Assembly: GCA_947184155.2 (NCBI GenBank)
Contig: CAMXCT020006627.1
Span: 177,501 to 241,500 of the forward strand
Direction of reading: 5' to 3'
From: Cladocopium goreaui
Lineage: Eukaryota > Sar > Dinophyceae > Suessiales > Symbiodiniaceae
DNA length: 64,000 nt
In this document: piece by piece, positions 1 through 10,830 of the stretch
Layout: each line of letters starts with the position of its first letter
How positions within the stretch are numbered: position 1 is the first letter of the stretch
Translations under genes and position numbers: made by a program
Notes under the pieces: generated by a model
Seen by the model: only the letters and a program-made list of their open reading frames with translations
The model's database searches: none
What the model was told of the DNA's origin: nothing

Positions 1-397
1 GCCACAAGAGCTGGGGAGTGGTGATTTCCATCCATTCCAATTGCGAACTATGGTTTCCAGACATCGATGAAAATATCGAACTTGCCTTTCAACTTTGTTC
101 AACTAAAGTAACTAGGTAACTAAAAACATCCAAAACTGTTGTGCTGCATGCATATTTCTTCAGTGCATGCGGCCAAGCGGGTGCTTGATCAAAGTTCGTT
201 CAACTCGTAGTATGTTGGTGCATGAGTGAGTCAGTTTCGTGTTCGAAATTTTCATGAACAAACCGTTTCATGTTTGCAGTACTGGCTTGAACTGAACGAT
301 TCTTCCACACTCCGCACGATACATTCGAGCATCTCAAAACAACCTTTGACTCATTGCAACGTTTGATGATGTTTTTTTTCCATTTGAGAACACTGAC
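1..397. other. no gene recognised
   Basis: Mixed-composition sequence with no convincing exon, repeat or RNA gene on either strand. Confidence 0.4.
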
Positions 398-1100
398 TTG
401 TTGATGGCCATGGCTGCACACCGAGCAGTCGGTGCTGTGGTTGCAGCTTTGCTGAGTGCGGTGACAGAGCCTGTGGTGAACAACATGCTGGGAACGACTT
501 TCCCTGATGGAGGCTGTAAAAACTTTGGATCCCATGAAGATCACAAAGTTCTTGCAGATCACCCTGGCGACGAATTTCATGAACATTTTGAAAAACAACA
601 TATTTGCCAGTATCAGAAAACAAAACTTTCATCTTCCGACCGCAAGACTGGCTGTGGGATCGATTTTTTTTGTGACCCTGCCGGTCACCGCTTCCGAAAG
701 TTGAACTTGCCAACGTCAAAGAATCTCTATCCGTTTGGGCCAACCGTATTGTGAGACATCATTTACGGCAGCGTTCGCAAAAAAGTATTGGTTCTCCTCA
801 CCAATTTGCACCCTACTCTTGGGAGCACCGTCATGGGCAGGGTTGTGAGCATGTATGCCACTGTTGTGACAGCATGGGTTGTGTCATCACCTTTGAATGA
901 ATTGCGGGGCTATTATTTGCAGCCTCAAGATCGCAAACAATCCTTTGCGAGCTTCTTTTAACCGGCAAAGTGCATGAGAAACGCGTCAGCGAGTGCAATC
1001 ATTTTGGCCATTAGCTTGGGGCTCCGAAGATGTGCGACGTCGGCCTTGTTGAAGTGTCCGAAAAAACTCGCATGTACAACTGCAGGCACAGCTATGAGTG
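398..1100 (+). pseudogene. decayed multi-pass membrane protein gene
   Basis: Several stretches translate into protein-like, hydrophobic sequence but in changing frames. One frame gives an alanine/valine-rich stretch (AAHRAVGAVVAALLSAVTEP, about 407-470). Another gives EAVKTLDPMKITKFLQ (about 510-560). The first frame resumes at 833 with MGRVVSMYATVVTAWVV and SSPLNELRGYYLQPQDRK, hits a TAA at 959-961, then continues as ASASAIILAISLG. Two frame changes and an in-frame stop mean it cannot be translated as one protein. The hydrophobic blocks suggest a multi-spanning membrane protein. I cannot name the family. An intact paralogue elsewhere in the genome is expected. Confidence 0.5.
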
Positions 1101-2690
1101 ACGGCCCGCATGTTTTATCAACCATACCAGGCGGGGAGATAGGTACATGCATGTACACCTTTCATCCATCCATTCATCCAATCGTGCAGGCTATTCGCAA
1201 ATCGAGGTCTTCGAAGGCACAAAACTTGGGGTCATCAGTGTTTTGTGACTTTATTGCTACCATTTCAGATATTTCGTTGCTATCTAAGTGCTTTGATGTG
1301 CTGTGTGGCTGTAATGACGGGAGCGGCTTAGAGCCCAGTTCTTATATATTCAACCCAAAATGCATACGATTGGGTGTATGCCACCTGAGCCATTCAGTTG
1401 TGCTCCAGGTCAACGAGCAGAAGCAGATTGTGCAGATATCAGATGGTCTCATCAATGACGAGGACAACAATTGAAGTGCAGTTTGGACGCGTCCGACCCG
1501 CGCTGCACGTAGACATTATTGTGCACCAGGTTTCAAGCGCTCACCAGGCATCAAATAGATTTGGTTCAAAATTGAGCCCCAACATGAAAAGCATCATATT
1601 GACGACAAAATTTTATTTGTCAAATTCCGTCATGCCATATTTTGGTGGGATGAAGTTGATAAACATCCATAAATCCAAATGATTTTCATGTCCACGGTAG
1701 CATTGTAGCCACAGTGGTCATGGTTTTCCAGTGGGGATTTGGTCACTGGATTCACAATCCTGGCAAAAACGACATGGATTGTTTGCAGCGGCTTCAAAAT
1801 GCATGTCACTGGCAATTTCGGCGTTAACATACTTTCACCGGGAAAAAATGTAGGGGAGGTCAAAATGACTCCGAACATCTCCGAACTGGGTTTACGATTC
1901 GATGATTGTCATTTTGTCATTTGGACTTGTGTTTCACGCCTTTGCGCCAAGCCCGTTGTCGCTTGCGCCCAATGCCTGCGCGTGATGCACAACCCTGCCA
2001 GTGATGACCTGCCAAAGAATTGAATGTGCTGCCAACTGGTTTCATCTGCGCAATCCCACTTTGCTTCTGCAAAATGGCTCTTGGTTTCAGTGGGTCCCAT
2101 GATGGCAAGTCTTTAGGCTGAAGGGCACATGCAAGAGATTTGACTTTGATGACTTTGATGACTTTGATGAAATAAAGTCGAAGTTACTGGCCTTCAATTG
2201 ACCAAATAACTGACCCTTTGTTTCTGAATGGACTCCACTCCTTTCAAAACGTGTTGCCATATCTCCATGGCTACGCATGGCTACGAGGCGTGCTGCAATT
2301 TTCCCAGGGACGAAAAACTGAAGTCGTGGATAGTGTCACAGTTGGATGTTTTTGTGTGATGTTCAATGTAAAACCTTCTGATACCACCAGTCGAATGTTT
2401 TGTTGTTCTGCTTGATAGCAGTTGGTGGTTTCAAATTTGTGCAATTTTCTAGAGGTTTCACTTGCTGCAAATTTGCGATGGATATGCTTTGTGAAGGCAA
2501 AGAGGGGATGATGGTTTCAATTCACAGTTTGACGTTGGCTTTATTTTTGGACAGGTATTCTGCGAGATACTTAGGTATTGCGGTGTTACCATACTGCCCT
2601 TAAAATCTTCAGGTTGATTTCGGGCTGTTTGCTTATATACCCTTGATCAGGACCCGAACGAGCAATGGTGATAAAACCTCATTCAAAACT
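1101..2690. other. no gene recognised; short tandem run
   Basis: No exon with a supported reading frame. A short tandem run of a 9-10 base unit (gactttgat) lies at about 2139-2171. The rest appears to be non-coding or too decayed to read. Confidence 0.35.
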
Positions 2691-2701
2691 GCAAAAAAAA
2701 C

Positions 2702-3224
2702 GGATTCGCACTTGTCAATGACATTTCTAAACATCGGATTCCAGATTTGTTTGGTTTGATTGACCGGAAATTTCTGAGTTCGCATGCAATCTTTTGAGAA
2801 GTGTGAGAATACCTCGGAGAACCTGCTGTACCATTTGGGAAAATTTGCCGTGGAGAGCCGCACTGCAATGCGAGTTCCCTTGCAGGACAAACTCGCGATC
2901 GATAATGTACGAGGCAAAGTTCTAAGCTACATGATTGGCACTTGAGGGTTTCCTCAAATGGGGGACCCAAGAATCATCCAAAATCCAAATTTGGTAAGTT
3001 TTAATGAGGAAACCAAGAGATTTGGAGCCCCCGTTGCAGGAAACTCTTACTTGACTACAGACAGCAGGAAAAAATCATCGAGGCGGTCACCATCCCAAAG
3101 ACATCACTACTGCCGCGGGAGTGCTTGTGCAGCCACCACCTTTAAAAAGGAGGGTGAACCCTCAAAAATTGCACGCAACATGCAAGATCCCAGGTGATAA
3201 ACCAAGCAAACACTTGTATCGTTT
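2702..3224 (+). pseudogene. coding remnant of unknown family
   Basis: Three protein-like stretches lie close together on the + strand in different frames. They are NGFALVNDISKHRIPDLFG (about 2702-2758), LLYHLGKFAVESRTAMRV followed by PLQDKLAIDNVRGKVLSY (about 2822-2932), and QEKIIEAVTIPKTSLLPREC (about 3066-3126). The first two are separated by a stop and a frame change with no clear splice sites, which favours a decayed gene over clean exons. The third could be a genuine exon. No family was recognised. Confidence 0.35.
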
Positions 3225-4757
3225 CGAATATTTTGGTGATTCGAGTTTTGGTTTCCGATTTCTGGGTCAGCTGTTTCAGGTTCTGAACAAAACATTCTGT
3301 TCTGGCCTTGAACATTTGCAAAATTGTCGTTGGAATTTCCAACATGTATGATTTGTGCATCTAGCACCAACTCAGCCAAATTGAACACACGTCTCTTTTT
3401 TTTTGCTCTATATGTCGGTCCTTGCAAAATTAACATACATTATCAAGTCATTCTGGATTGTGTTCAGAACATGCTGGACATCGAGGTCTTGACCCAACAA
3501 CCGTACATGAGAGGGCGTTGATATCATCTTAGCCTTGACTCGCAATGCAGCTGACATTTTTCCGGACGTTGCCATGGCGCCTTGTTGGTTCGCGCGCATT
3601 CGTCTCGGTACGGAGCATCAGAAATTCAGAGTATTTCCGGATTTTGGAACGATTAAACAGCACTCTTCGGTTTGCAAATACTGGAATATTAATCCTGCCA
3701 AAATAATTCTTGTGGATTGAATTGCAATTTGCCATGGTCAGTTCATGGTTTCGTAACAAAAAGTGTCCAAGAACTGCTTGTCCTAGGGATGCTCAATGGA
3801 CTTCGCAAACTAATCAACGCTTTTTCAGCCCCGTGATGAATTTGCTCATCCAAAGACTTCAACATTCGCGGTAGCTCAATGCCCAATTTATCAGAAATCG
3901 AAGTGTTTCTGAGTCAAACCTGATTTTAAGTTGAAACGGCTACATGCAGAGAGGTTTTGGTTCAATTTGCATAGCGGCATAGCGGTAAACAAACTGGATT
4001 CAAATTGGTTTTCAGGCTCAGCGAAGCGGCAGACTGCTCCGATGTTCTCCAGCAATCAGGTGCAGTTTAAACTAATATCGGGTGTGAAATCGAACCTGTA
4101 TTATATATATATATTTATAGATCATTATTATATATCCATATCCTGTATGACGGCTTTAATTTTTCGCCATGCTCTCTTTTTCCGTCTACATTTTCAACCA
4201 CGCTTCAATGGAACCGATTTGACAAGTTATGCAGGTTCGCAACGAGTGGACCTCCAAGAGGCGTTTGGGGATGGAGTTCTGTAGGTCTCCATGGATTTAC
4301 CCCGAAGTTACAGCTGCTTTCATGGGAAAAACGTGAGGATAGCATATGTTTTTTTTGGGTCCAATTTTTGAGGCATCCCTATGTCTAAATTTCGTGTCAA
4401 ATCTTCACAGCTTTGGGAGTCACTGTGAGTCACTCTGGTGTGTTCAGGCATTGAGACTCTTTTGAGGTTTTGGTTTGCCGCCAAAAGTGGGTTTCACAAG
4501 AACTTGGGCATTTTTAAGTCTCATGAGGGCTTGGGCTGGGTTTGTGCGCCCCTCTTGCAATGCTTGTCTTTGTATTGCAGGCCCCAGTTTGCCAGTTTGC
4601 CACATGTAGTCTAATCCACAATCCCCTCCAGTATTTGACAATCAATAGGGGAGCGATTGATGTGATAATCATTCCCAATAAATTTTTCATATTCACAATT
4701 TTTCGATATTTTCACCAATATTTTCCAATATTTTTACGAATCCCAACGGTGTTCCAG
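3225..4757. other. no gene recognised; AT run
   Basis: No reliable exon. A TATA run lies at about 4100-4135. One weak protein-like stretch around 3540-3610 (DIFPDVAMAPCWFARIRLG) is too short to call. Confidence 0.35.
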
Positions 4758-4896
4758 TCCGCCGAGGTCCGTATCAAGAGGACCAGGAGGAGGCTAGGGC
4801 ATTCGTGCTTGAACGCTGGGGGCCTTGGCAGAGCTTTCGGATCGACGAGAATTGGAAGCGGATTTACCATGGGATTTACCATGGGTTTCAGAGTTT
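4758..4896 (+). CDS. candidate exon, unknown protein
   Basis: After a possible acceptor (ttccag, ending 4757) the frame starting at 4760 reads GPYQEDQEEARAFVLERWGP and on through WQSFRIDENWK, which looks like protein, until a stop after 4896. No clear donor was seen. It may belong to the gene whose exons follow at 5013, 5180 and 5614, but phase continuity could not be shown. Confidence 0.3.
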
Positions 4897-5012
4897 CTAA
4901 CAAACCATGGGTCCTCACCTGTCAAATTTCGATCCAAGTCTCAGATATGAAGTTTCTTTTTGTTTGTTTAACAACAATTCACTTCACAAAGTGCTATACT
5001 TTTGAATTGCAG

Positions 5013-5038
5013 CAAGAGTTCGGACCAAAAACTATCAG
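5013..5038 (+). CDS. 26-nt micro-exon, unknown gene 1
   Basis: Flanked by a good acceptor (attgcag) and a strong GTAGGT donor. It codes for QEFGPKTI plus two bases, which the first base of the next exon (5180) completes to a serine codon. The resulting join with PQIANGILEALKLP keeps one frame, and that supports it as a real micro-exon. Function unknown. Confidence 0.45.
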
Positions 5039-5179
5039 GTAGGTGTTTCTGACTGAATTTGCCATGGCAATCTTTGAAAGGCTTGCAAACAATTGAGCCT
5101 GAAAATCAGTTTCAATGAGGAGATTATCAACCAATGGATGATTTTCTCCATCAAATCAATTTCGAAGAGGTGGCTACAG

Positions 5180-5223
5180 CCCGCAGATTGCCAATGGCAT
5201 CTTGGAGGCCTTGAAGTTGCCAG
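5180..5223 (+). CDS. exon, unknown gene 1
   Basis: It lies between acceptor ctacag and donor GTGCGG and reads PQIANGILEALKLP. Its last base and the first two bases of the exon at 5614 form a glycine codon, so the three exons (5013, 5180, 5614) are phase-compatible. No known domain recognised. Confidence 0.5.
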
Positions 5224-5613
5224 GTGCGGCCCAAATGGCTGGAAAATCTCAGACTGATCCATCCTTTTGAAGTAATAAATATAATAAATTGATTTAATGA
5301 CTATTTAATGATCCAAGTCTTGAAACTTTATGAAACTTTATGAAACTTTTGGATCAGTCTGAGCCACAATCCCTTGTTGGATCTTGTTGGGCATGAGGAT
5401 CTAGCTGCGTTTGTGATGCATGTCCACACCATTTGCCATCCTTTTCTGTCTTTGTGATGGGAGTTGTGTGGATCAAAACCTGGTACCCAGCGAAGATCAA
5501 AATACAGTAGCTGGTTCGCCGGATGTTCACCTCCCTCAACAGTTGGTATAGGTCTTGACATGTCTTGACCCATCGATAGTTTTGGTCGATGGAACGGAAT
5601 CGCCCAGGTGCAG

Positions 5614-5726
5614 GAATTCCACCTGGAAAGTTCCTCAGCACTGTGAAGGAAATGGCTGGACGTTGGGAAGTGGGCGAAGATGCTGGGCTTCACTCCCTGG
5701 CGAAAAGCGTGGAGCAGGCCGGGGAG
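5614..5726 (+). CDS. exon, unknown gene 1
   Basis: Acceptor gtgcag, donor GTGGTG. The frame reads IPPGKFLSTVKEMAGRW and then EVGEDAGLHSLAKSVEQAGE, a soluble, helix-prone sequence. It ends in phase 0. The gene lies directly upstream of the SET-domain gene and on the same strand, but the two are probably separate, because a new trans-splice acceptor and a strong start codon follow at 6177-6221. Confidence 0.5.
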
Positions 5727-6176
5727 GTGGTGATGATTTCTGATTTGAGGATTTTGTCCCCAAAATCAATTGTGATTCGTCGTGATGCATGATTCAGGGC
5801 AATTCAGGGATTGGTGCCAAGGGTTTCTTTCTGACACAGACTTGGTGGCAGATTTGCAGGATCCCGCTCAACTTTCCCTTAGGAGTTGAGCCAACAAGAA
5901 GGCAAGAGAGTGGTGCGTCCGACACCCAGGCTGTTGTGTGTTGGGTGGCTTTATCTTGTGGTGATTGGTGAGGTGTATGGTATGGATCGAGCTTTGCAGG
6001 CAGCTTGCTGCTTGCTGCCTGCCTCTCAATACTCATGATAAATTATGATTATATACCCCAATATTCTCAACACATATCCCAACATTAACTATAAATATAT
6101 ATATATATATGTAATATTTATATATCTATGATATCTCAACTTGATCCCAATTATATCCCAGTCCCAATCCCCCAAC
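5727..6176. other. intergenic or intronic, no gene recognised
   Basis: Contains a TA run at about 6090-6117 and a pyrimidine-rich end leading into the acceptor at 6177-6183. No supported exon. Confidence 0.4.
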
Positions 6177-6183
6177 TTTTCAG
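6177..6183 (+). promoter_or_regulatory. putative spliced-leader acceptor
   Basis: A TTTTCAG acceptor preceded by a C/T-rich tract lies 38 bases before the ATG at 6221, with no upstream ATG in between. Dinoflagellate mRNAs receive a 22-nt spliced leader by trans-splicing at such AG sites (established). Its use here is inferred. Confidence 0.45.
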
Positions 6184-6220
6184 CTCCTAGCTGTCCTAGC
6201 TTTCATTTGATGCTAGCGCC

Positions 6221-6400
6221 ATGGACGCAGAGTTGAGGCTGAGGCCTGACACTGTCAGCAGGTCTCAGCATGTGGTGGTGCAGCAGCATGGCATCAAGGG
6301 CCGGATCCTGGTGGCCTCAAAATTCTTCGCAGAAGGGGATCTGCTGATGTGGGAAAGGCCCCTTTTGGCGGTTCAGCCAGAGGCATCCGTGGAGTGCCAG
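6221..6400 (+). CDS. SET-domain (SMYD-like) protein, exon 1
   Basis: Starts at an ATG in a strong context (GCCATGG), encodes exactly 60 codons and ends before a GTGATT donor. The segment HGIKGRILVASKFFAEGDLL followed by MWERPLLAVQ matches the N-terminal strand of SET domains (KGRgLvA...f..Gdll..E.PLl.V), which binds S-adenosylmethionine in lysine methyltransferases. Later exons carry the other SET hallmarks in order: SHDCSPNA, GEEVTISYLG, then a cysteine-rich post-SET part. No MYND finger was seen in the part read. Probable role: protein lysine methyltransferase, nuclear or cytosolic. Confidence 0.7.
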
Positions 6401-6569
6401 GTGATTTTGGACATGGAAGGCCGTGAAAAGCCAGTGACCAACTGTGCGCTGCGACCAAAAGGGTCGAAAGCTTTCAACCCCCCTCTTTTTGCTGGCGTTT
6501 ACTTTTGTCAACTGCATTTTTTTTTCAAACCCAAAAGACACAAGTTGACAAGCCAAACTTGTGAGGCAG

Positions 6570-6798
6570 TTGGGACTGCAGCTACCGCTATCCAGGGCTC
6601 TTCTATTGGGCTGCCTTGCAGAGTCTCAGCCTCTCCGAGGAGGATCAAAGCCTGGCTCTACAGCTGCATCGACCGAAGGGCGAGGCGGGCGAGGATGTGC
6701 GAGCCGTGTTGGAGGCACTGGGCATGGATGAAGGGCTGGAGGCAATGATGGAAGACTTGCTGCAGATTTGGATCTTCAACTCATTGAGATACTGGGAT
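6570..6798 (+). CDS. SET-domain protein, exon 2 (approximate)
   Basis: The frame starting at codon 6571 reads WDCSYRYPGLFYWAALQSLS, continues through an acidic helical part (VRAVLEALGMDEGLEAMMED) and ends LLQIWIFNSLRYWD before a GTGGAT donor. It fills the variable insert between the two halves of the SET domain. The exact acceptor is uncertain (cag ending 6569 is closest), and one or two small exons before the next piece may be missing from this list. Confidence 0.5.
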
Positions 6799-7693
6799 TG
6801 GTGGATGACCTTTTGCCATTTTTTTTGTTGTTTGTCACTGTTTGTCGATTTGTTCTATTTGATTTGGTTCAGTCTTAGCCTCACATTGGGCCAGGAAGTG
6901 ATGATCAACTGGTCCTTCCACTCTTGATGGCCATGTGCCGCTGGGCGCTTTTTTGGGGCCGCAACGGGCCCCAACTTCATGCGATGGTCCAGGGACCCAA
7001 GGGTCAAGTCCTTTGGGTATCAACATATTGAATGCTTAAGAACTTTAAAACTTAAGACCCCAAATCATCAAACAATAATTTAATTTTGTGGTTTCCTTAT
7101 GTTTCCTTGGGATCAAGGACATATTTTATTTTCCATCATTTTCCATCAGCCTGGGATGATGATTCTCAATTGACTTCATATTTTTCAGCTGGTGGATCAG
7201 GCACCAACCGTTTGTTGGTTCTTGGTACAGCCCTCCGTTCTTGCTGGTTCATATCCCCATGATTGTCGGACATGCTGTATCCATTTTAGTTGATTCACAA
7301 CCCCAAACTCATCTCTCTGATTCACTTTGGCCCTACTATGGGACCGCTCAGGGCGGCCGAATCAAACAAGTGGTCAAAAATCCCATGGTTCCCAGAATTG
7401 AAACGTCAAAAGGAACATCCCTATATCTATGAAGGACAAACAATAGCAAACCATGTCGATTTCCTGCCAAAAAGCAATCCACCAACCATCCCTTATATCA
7501 TATCCCGATATAACGGTTGGTTTCAAACAATATATCCCATGTTAACCCAGTTAACCCCCAATTTTTAGGCAAACCCACAATCTCATCAAATTCTTCAATT
7601 CCATCGTAAATTTCCCCCAAAGGATGGAACCGTTTGAACTCCTACTAGGACCACCGTTGGACCGTTGGTCCTCCGTTGTTTTGTTACGCCCAG
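6799..7693. other. intronic, no exon supported
   Basis: Lies between SET-domain exons. A short stretch after an acceptor at about 7189 (LVDQAPTVCWFL) could be a mini-exon but has no supporting motif. Confidence 0.35.
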
Positions 7694-7813
7694 AACTGCC
7701 CCCCCGAAAGCGCCGAAACGGGCCGCCGAGGTTCCCACGACTGTTCGCCCAACGCCTTCTGGAGCCTCCATGGAGAGAAGATCGAGCTCCGAGCTGGGCA
7801 GGACATCTCGGAG
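7694..7813 (+). CDS. SET-domain protein, exon with SHDCSPNA motif
   Basis: Acceptor cgcccag, donor GCGTGG (a GC donor). The 40 codons contain RRGSHDCSPNAFW and SLHGEKIELRAGQDIS, the core SET signature (normally NHSCxPN) that forms part of the active-site pseudoknot. The first Asn of NHSC is Ser here, as in some divergent SET proteins. Phase 0 at the end joins exactly to the exon at 8103, giving DISE-GEEVTISYLG as expected for the family. Confidence 0.7.
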
Positions 7814-8102
7814 GCGTGGACCGAAAGATTGGGAGTCCTGACTACCCAAAAATGCTATAGAAATGATACAAAAAGGGGGAGAGAAATGGCATATTTGGAG
7901 ATATTAGGCATATTGTTTCGGAGATAAGGACATTTCAGGTTCGTTTTGACATGATGAAGAACTGATGAAAACATCACAAGTTTCATGAGAATGTTCCTGA
8001 ACTTTTGATTCATACATAAAAAGTGGATGATGGTTACGGTTGGGAGATGTTTGCGTGCGATGTTCGCCGAGTTCATCTTCTCATCAAGTGGCTTTTGGCC
8101 AG
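7814..8102 (+). other. GC-AG intron of SET-domain gene
   Basis: Starts GCGTGG, ends GGCCAG, and its removal joins two SET motifs in frame. Non-GT donors are a known dinoflagellate feature. Confidence 0.55.
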
Positions 8103-8180
8103 GGGGAGGAAGTGACGATCTCATATTTGGGTGCTGGAGATTTGTGCCTTCCTTCTCTGGAGCGGCAGCGACGCTTGCAG
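8103..8180 (+). CDS. SET-domain protein, exon with GEEVTISYLG
   Basis: Exactly 26 codons between acceptor GGCCAG and a GCGCCA donor. The sequence GEEVTISYLGAGDLCLPSLE followed by RQRRLQ is the conserved end of the SET domain; the tyrosine in ISY is the usual catalytic/cofactor-site residue. The motif is very close to the SMYD/TPR-SET type. Confidence 0.75.
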
Positions 8181-8587
8181 GCGCCAGGCGGTTTTCCTTG
8201 TTTGAAGGAGATGTCTGTTGGGTATTTGAAAAGAGTCAGCTCAGTGGCAAAGGAATGGCTGCAACTGTGATAACGCTTTACCCAGTCTCATGCAGTTTGG
8301 AGTTTTAAGATGTAGATGGTTTTCCAAGTGATCCCAGAAGCCCCTTTTGGGCCGCTGGAGTGATGCTGGCAACAGGGAACCTGAACCACAAGACCCCTTC
8401 CAATGGATCAATAGGTTTCATAGCAACCCACTCATATTACTCATCACTTCCGTCATGACTCATGTGCCAACATAGATCCAAAGGTCTACTTGAGCTAGTA
8501 AAAATACGTTGGTTGATTGGTTATCACAGTGAATTATAATTATACTAGCTAATTGGGGGATTATGAGCCCCGTAGCAATTCCCTCTT

Positions 8588-8705
8588 ATGATTGTTGTTG
8601 TTGTTGTTGTGGTGGTGGTGGTGGTGGTTGTTGTTGTTGTGGTTGTGATTGTGGTTGTGGCCGTCGTCGTCGTCGTCGTCGCCTCGTCGTCGCCGTCGTC
8701 GTCAG
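8588..8705 (+). repeat. trinucleotide microsatellite (TTG/GGT/CGT)
   Basis: An uninterrupted run of TTG, then GGT, then TTG/GTG, then CGT repeats inside an intron of the SET gene. Open frames across it on both strands (poly-Val, poly-Thr, poly-Pro/Gln) are artefacts of the repeat. Confidence 0.9.
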
Positions 8706-8765
8706 TATCATTATGGGAAAATAATACCCATCCCATAGGGGATCAGGTGGGTCAGTGGGATGCAG

Positions 8766-8850
8766 GTGACCAAAGACTTCCTGTGTTCCTGCCAGCGTTG
8801 CAGCAGCCTCTGGGACGACGTGCGCGTCTTTGTGTGTCCTCGCTGTCAAG
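8766..8850 (+). CDS. SET-domain protein, post-SET cysteine exon
   Basis: After acceptor gatgcag it reads VTKDFLCSCQRCSSLWDDVR followed by VFVCPRCQ. Four CxC/CxxC cysteines arranged as in the post-SET zinc-binding part of SMYD-type proteins (FxCxCxRC...CPxC) follow the RQRRLQ end of the previous exon in the right order. It ends at a GC donor (GCGGGG) or slightly downstream. Together these exons define the gene with fair certainty. Confidence 0.65.
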
Positions 8851-10113
8851 GCGGGGGAGAGGCAGCGATGGAGAGTCACCATGTGTCACCATCCGTGGGG
8901 GAAAAAAAGCGGGGGTTCCTTTGAATTTCAACTCCTGATGCGAAGTACCTTGCTTGAAAGAGAATTTGCTCCCAATGTGACTGGCCAAAAAAATCTATAC
9001 GTCTACAAGCGAACCTGGGCCTTCCAATTCCTAACTGCCCAAGTCAACCACCACGAAACTGATTAAAGGGAAAATCTGCAGGCAAGTTCGATTTCTCTTC
9101 GATTTTCATCAAATTCGATTTTTTCTTGAGTTACATCAGTTACATCCCAATTTCTGACCAACTCCCTTCACCAAGGCATGGCACGCGCGCAAAAGTTGGC
9201 CACCTGCGTGGGGCCCTTCGTGGCCCTCGGCCCGACCGTGGAGGCCACGGCCGAGACCGTCAGTTGGTCCAAGCTCCGGGGAGCCGTGGTGGAGCTGTGC
9301 AGCGAGACTTCAGAGGCGATCTTGCGATGACTGCGATGACTTGATCTCTGGGATTAGTTTCATGAATTTTCATGATGGTAATTTGTTAATTAATTTGTTA
9401 ATGATGGTGTTTTTTGTGTAACTTTTTGTTGGTTTTGGTGAGTTTTCTTGAGTTTTGTGTCTGTTAAAGGGAGAGTGACAGGGTTGACCATTCTGCTTTA
9501 GTGATAGAAGACAATGGTAGTAATTTTTGCACGTACAGCAACGCAGTGAGTAAAGTTTTTTTTTTCCATGTATTTTCAAGATAGTTTTTGGGTTCTGGAA
9601 TGGTATCAGCCAATATTGAAAACCCCAGGGACGGGACATGCTGGAACTTTTTGCTGGTCGACCACATTTGGAGCGTCCAATGACTTGATCGTGCAGCCAG
9701 ATCTATTCTGTTTTTTTTTGTTTTCAGAAAAGATCCCCTAGAGCTATCCCAAATTCCAATGGCTTATCATCATTTTCCACTACGGTTTGATAAACATAAA
9801 TTGGGGTAATTGTGGGCAACTCCATATGGCTTTGGGGGGTTTGAAAGTGATAGTGAAGTGGTTATGAAATGGCTAAGGATGGTTTCCCATCGGGAAAAAA
9901 CACAACGTTAAACACCACCAAAAAGGATAGACAACTAAAAAAATCCTTCACTTAGTGAATTTTTTCCATCCTTTTTTTGAAGGGCTTCCATGACTCAATG
10001 GATTGGATTAAGAGAAAATGACACGAAAGCCCATGATTTCATGTGAAAATCCATGCTTTCCGGTGAATATTTTCCCAACAAAACCAATCCATTCATCGCC
10101 ATCTGCGTTTCAG
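8851..10113 (+). other. intronic; one weak candidate exon
   Basis: The stretch 9178-9320 is GC-rich and open (ARAQKLATCVGPFVALGPTV and on to LRGAVVELCSETSE, then a GC donor). It could be another exon of the SET gene, but no motif confirms it. The rest shows nothing. Confidence 0.3.
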
Positions 10114-10218
10114 GCCCTTCAGTGCGACTATTGTGGTCCCTTGGGCTCAGTCGAGGCGGCTGCGCACCTGGTTCCGGAGGCGGAGTTTGCGCAGCTGCGC
10201 CTCGATGTTGGGATGTTT
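10114..10218 (+). CDS. candidate exon, SET gene 3' part
   Basis: After acceptor gtttcag the frame reads ALQCDYCGPLGSVEAAAHLV and PEAEFAQLRLDVG. The CxxC just after the SET gene's CPRC exon resembles the second cysteine pair (WxCxxCG) of SMYD-type proteins. The 3' boundary is not clear. Assignment to the SET gene is an inference from order, strand and the cysteine pattern. Confidence 0.4.
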
Positions 10219-10269
10219 TTGGGCGCCAAAAAAACAGATTTGGTTTATCCCCATGAAATAAGGAATGTT

Positions 10270-10830
10270 TTTTTGGGATGAGATTCTCATGGGAAAGTGA
10301 TGAGATAATCATGGGATATGGGAGAATCATCCCATTAAATGGGATAATATAGGGATAATTTCCAAAACAAGATGGGATAATAGTGGATAACAATCCCCAT
10401 AATGGGATATGGGATAATAATGGGATAATAATCCGGGAAAATAAAGGACATTAATGGATAATGGGATAATAATAGGATAATAATGGGATAATAGTGGGAT
10501 GATAATGGTAATCTGTTTTGTGGGATAATGATGAGGCAGTGGTATGTAATGGGCGAAAACAATAATGGGATATATATATAATGGGCATATAAATAATGGA
10601 TAGGAATGGGGTAATCATAATGGGATAATAATGGGATATTTATGGTATAATAAAAATGCGATATGGGATACTAATACCATCAAATGGGATTACAATGGGA
10701 TGATAATGGAATAGTATTTTTTTCCGGGATTATGACAGTAATGGACACTAGTGGGAATTTATGGGAAAAAATGGACAATCATGGACACCAGATTATGATG
10801 GGATAATAATGGGTTATGGGAATTTTATAA
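10270..10830. repeat. degenerate minisatellite (atgggataat)
   Basis: Dozens of diverged copies of a roughly 8-11 base unit built on TGGGATAA, one strand G-rich and the other C-rich. No coding signal. Confidence 0.8.

Noticed and set aside
8586-8938. Open frames with poly-Val, poly-Thr or poly-Gln/Pro across the trinucleotide run
   Set aside because: Artefact of the TTG/GGT/CGT repeat inside an intron of the SET gene.
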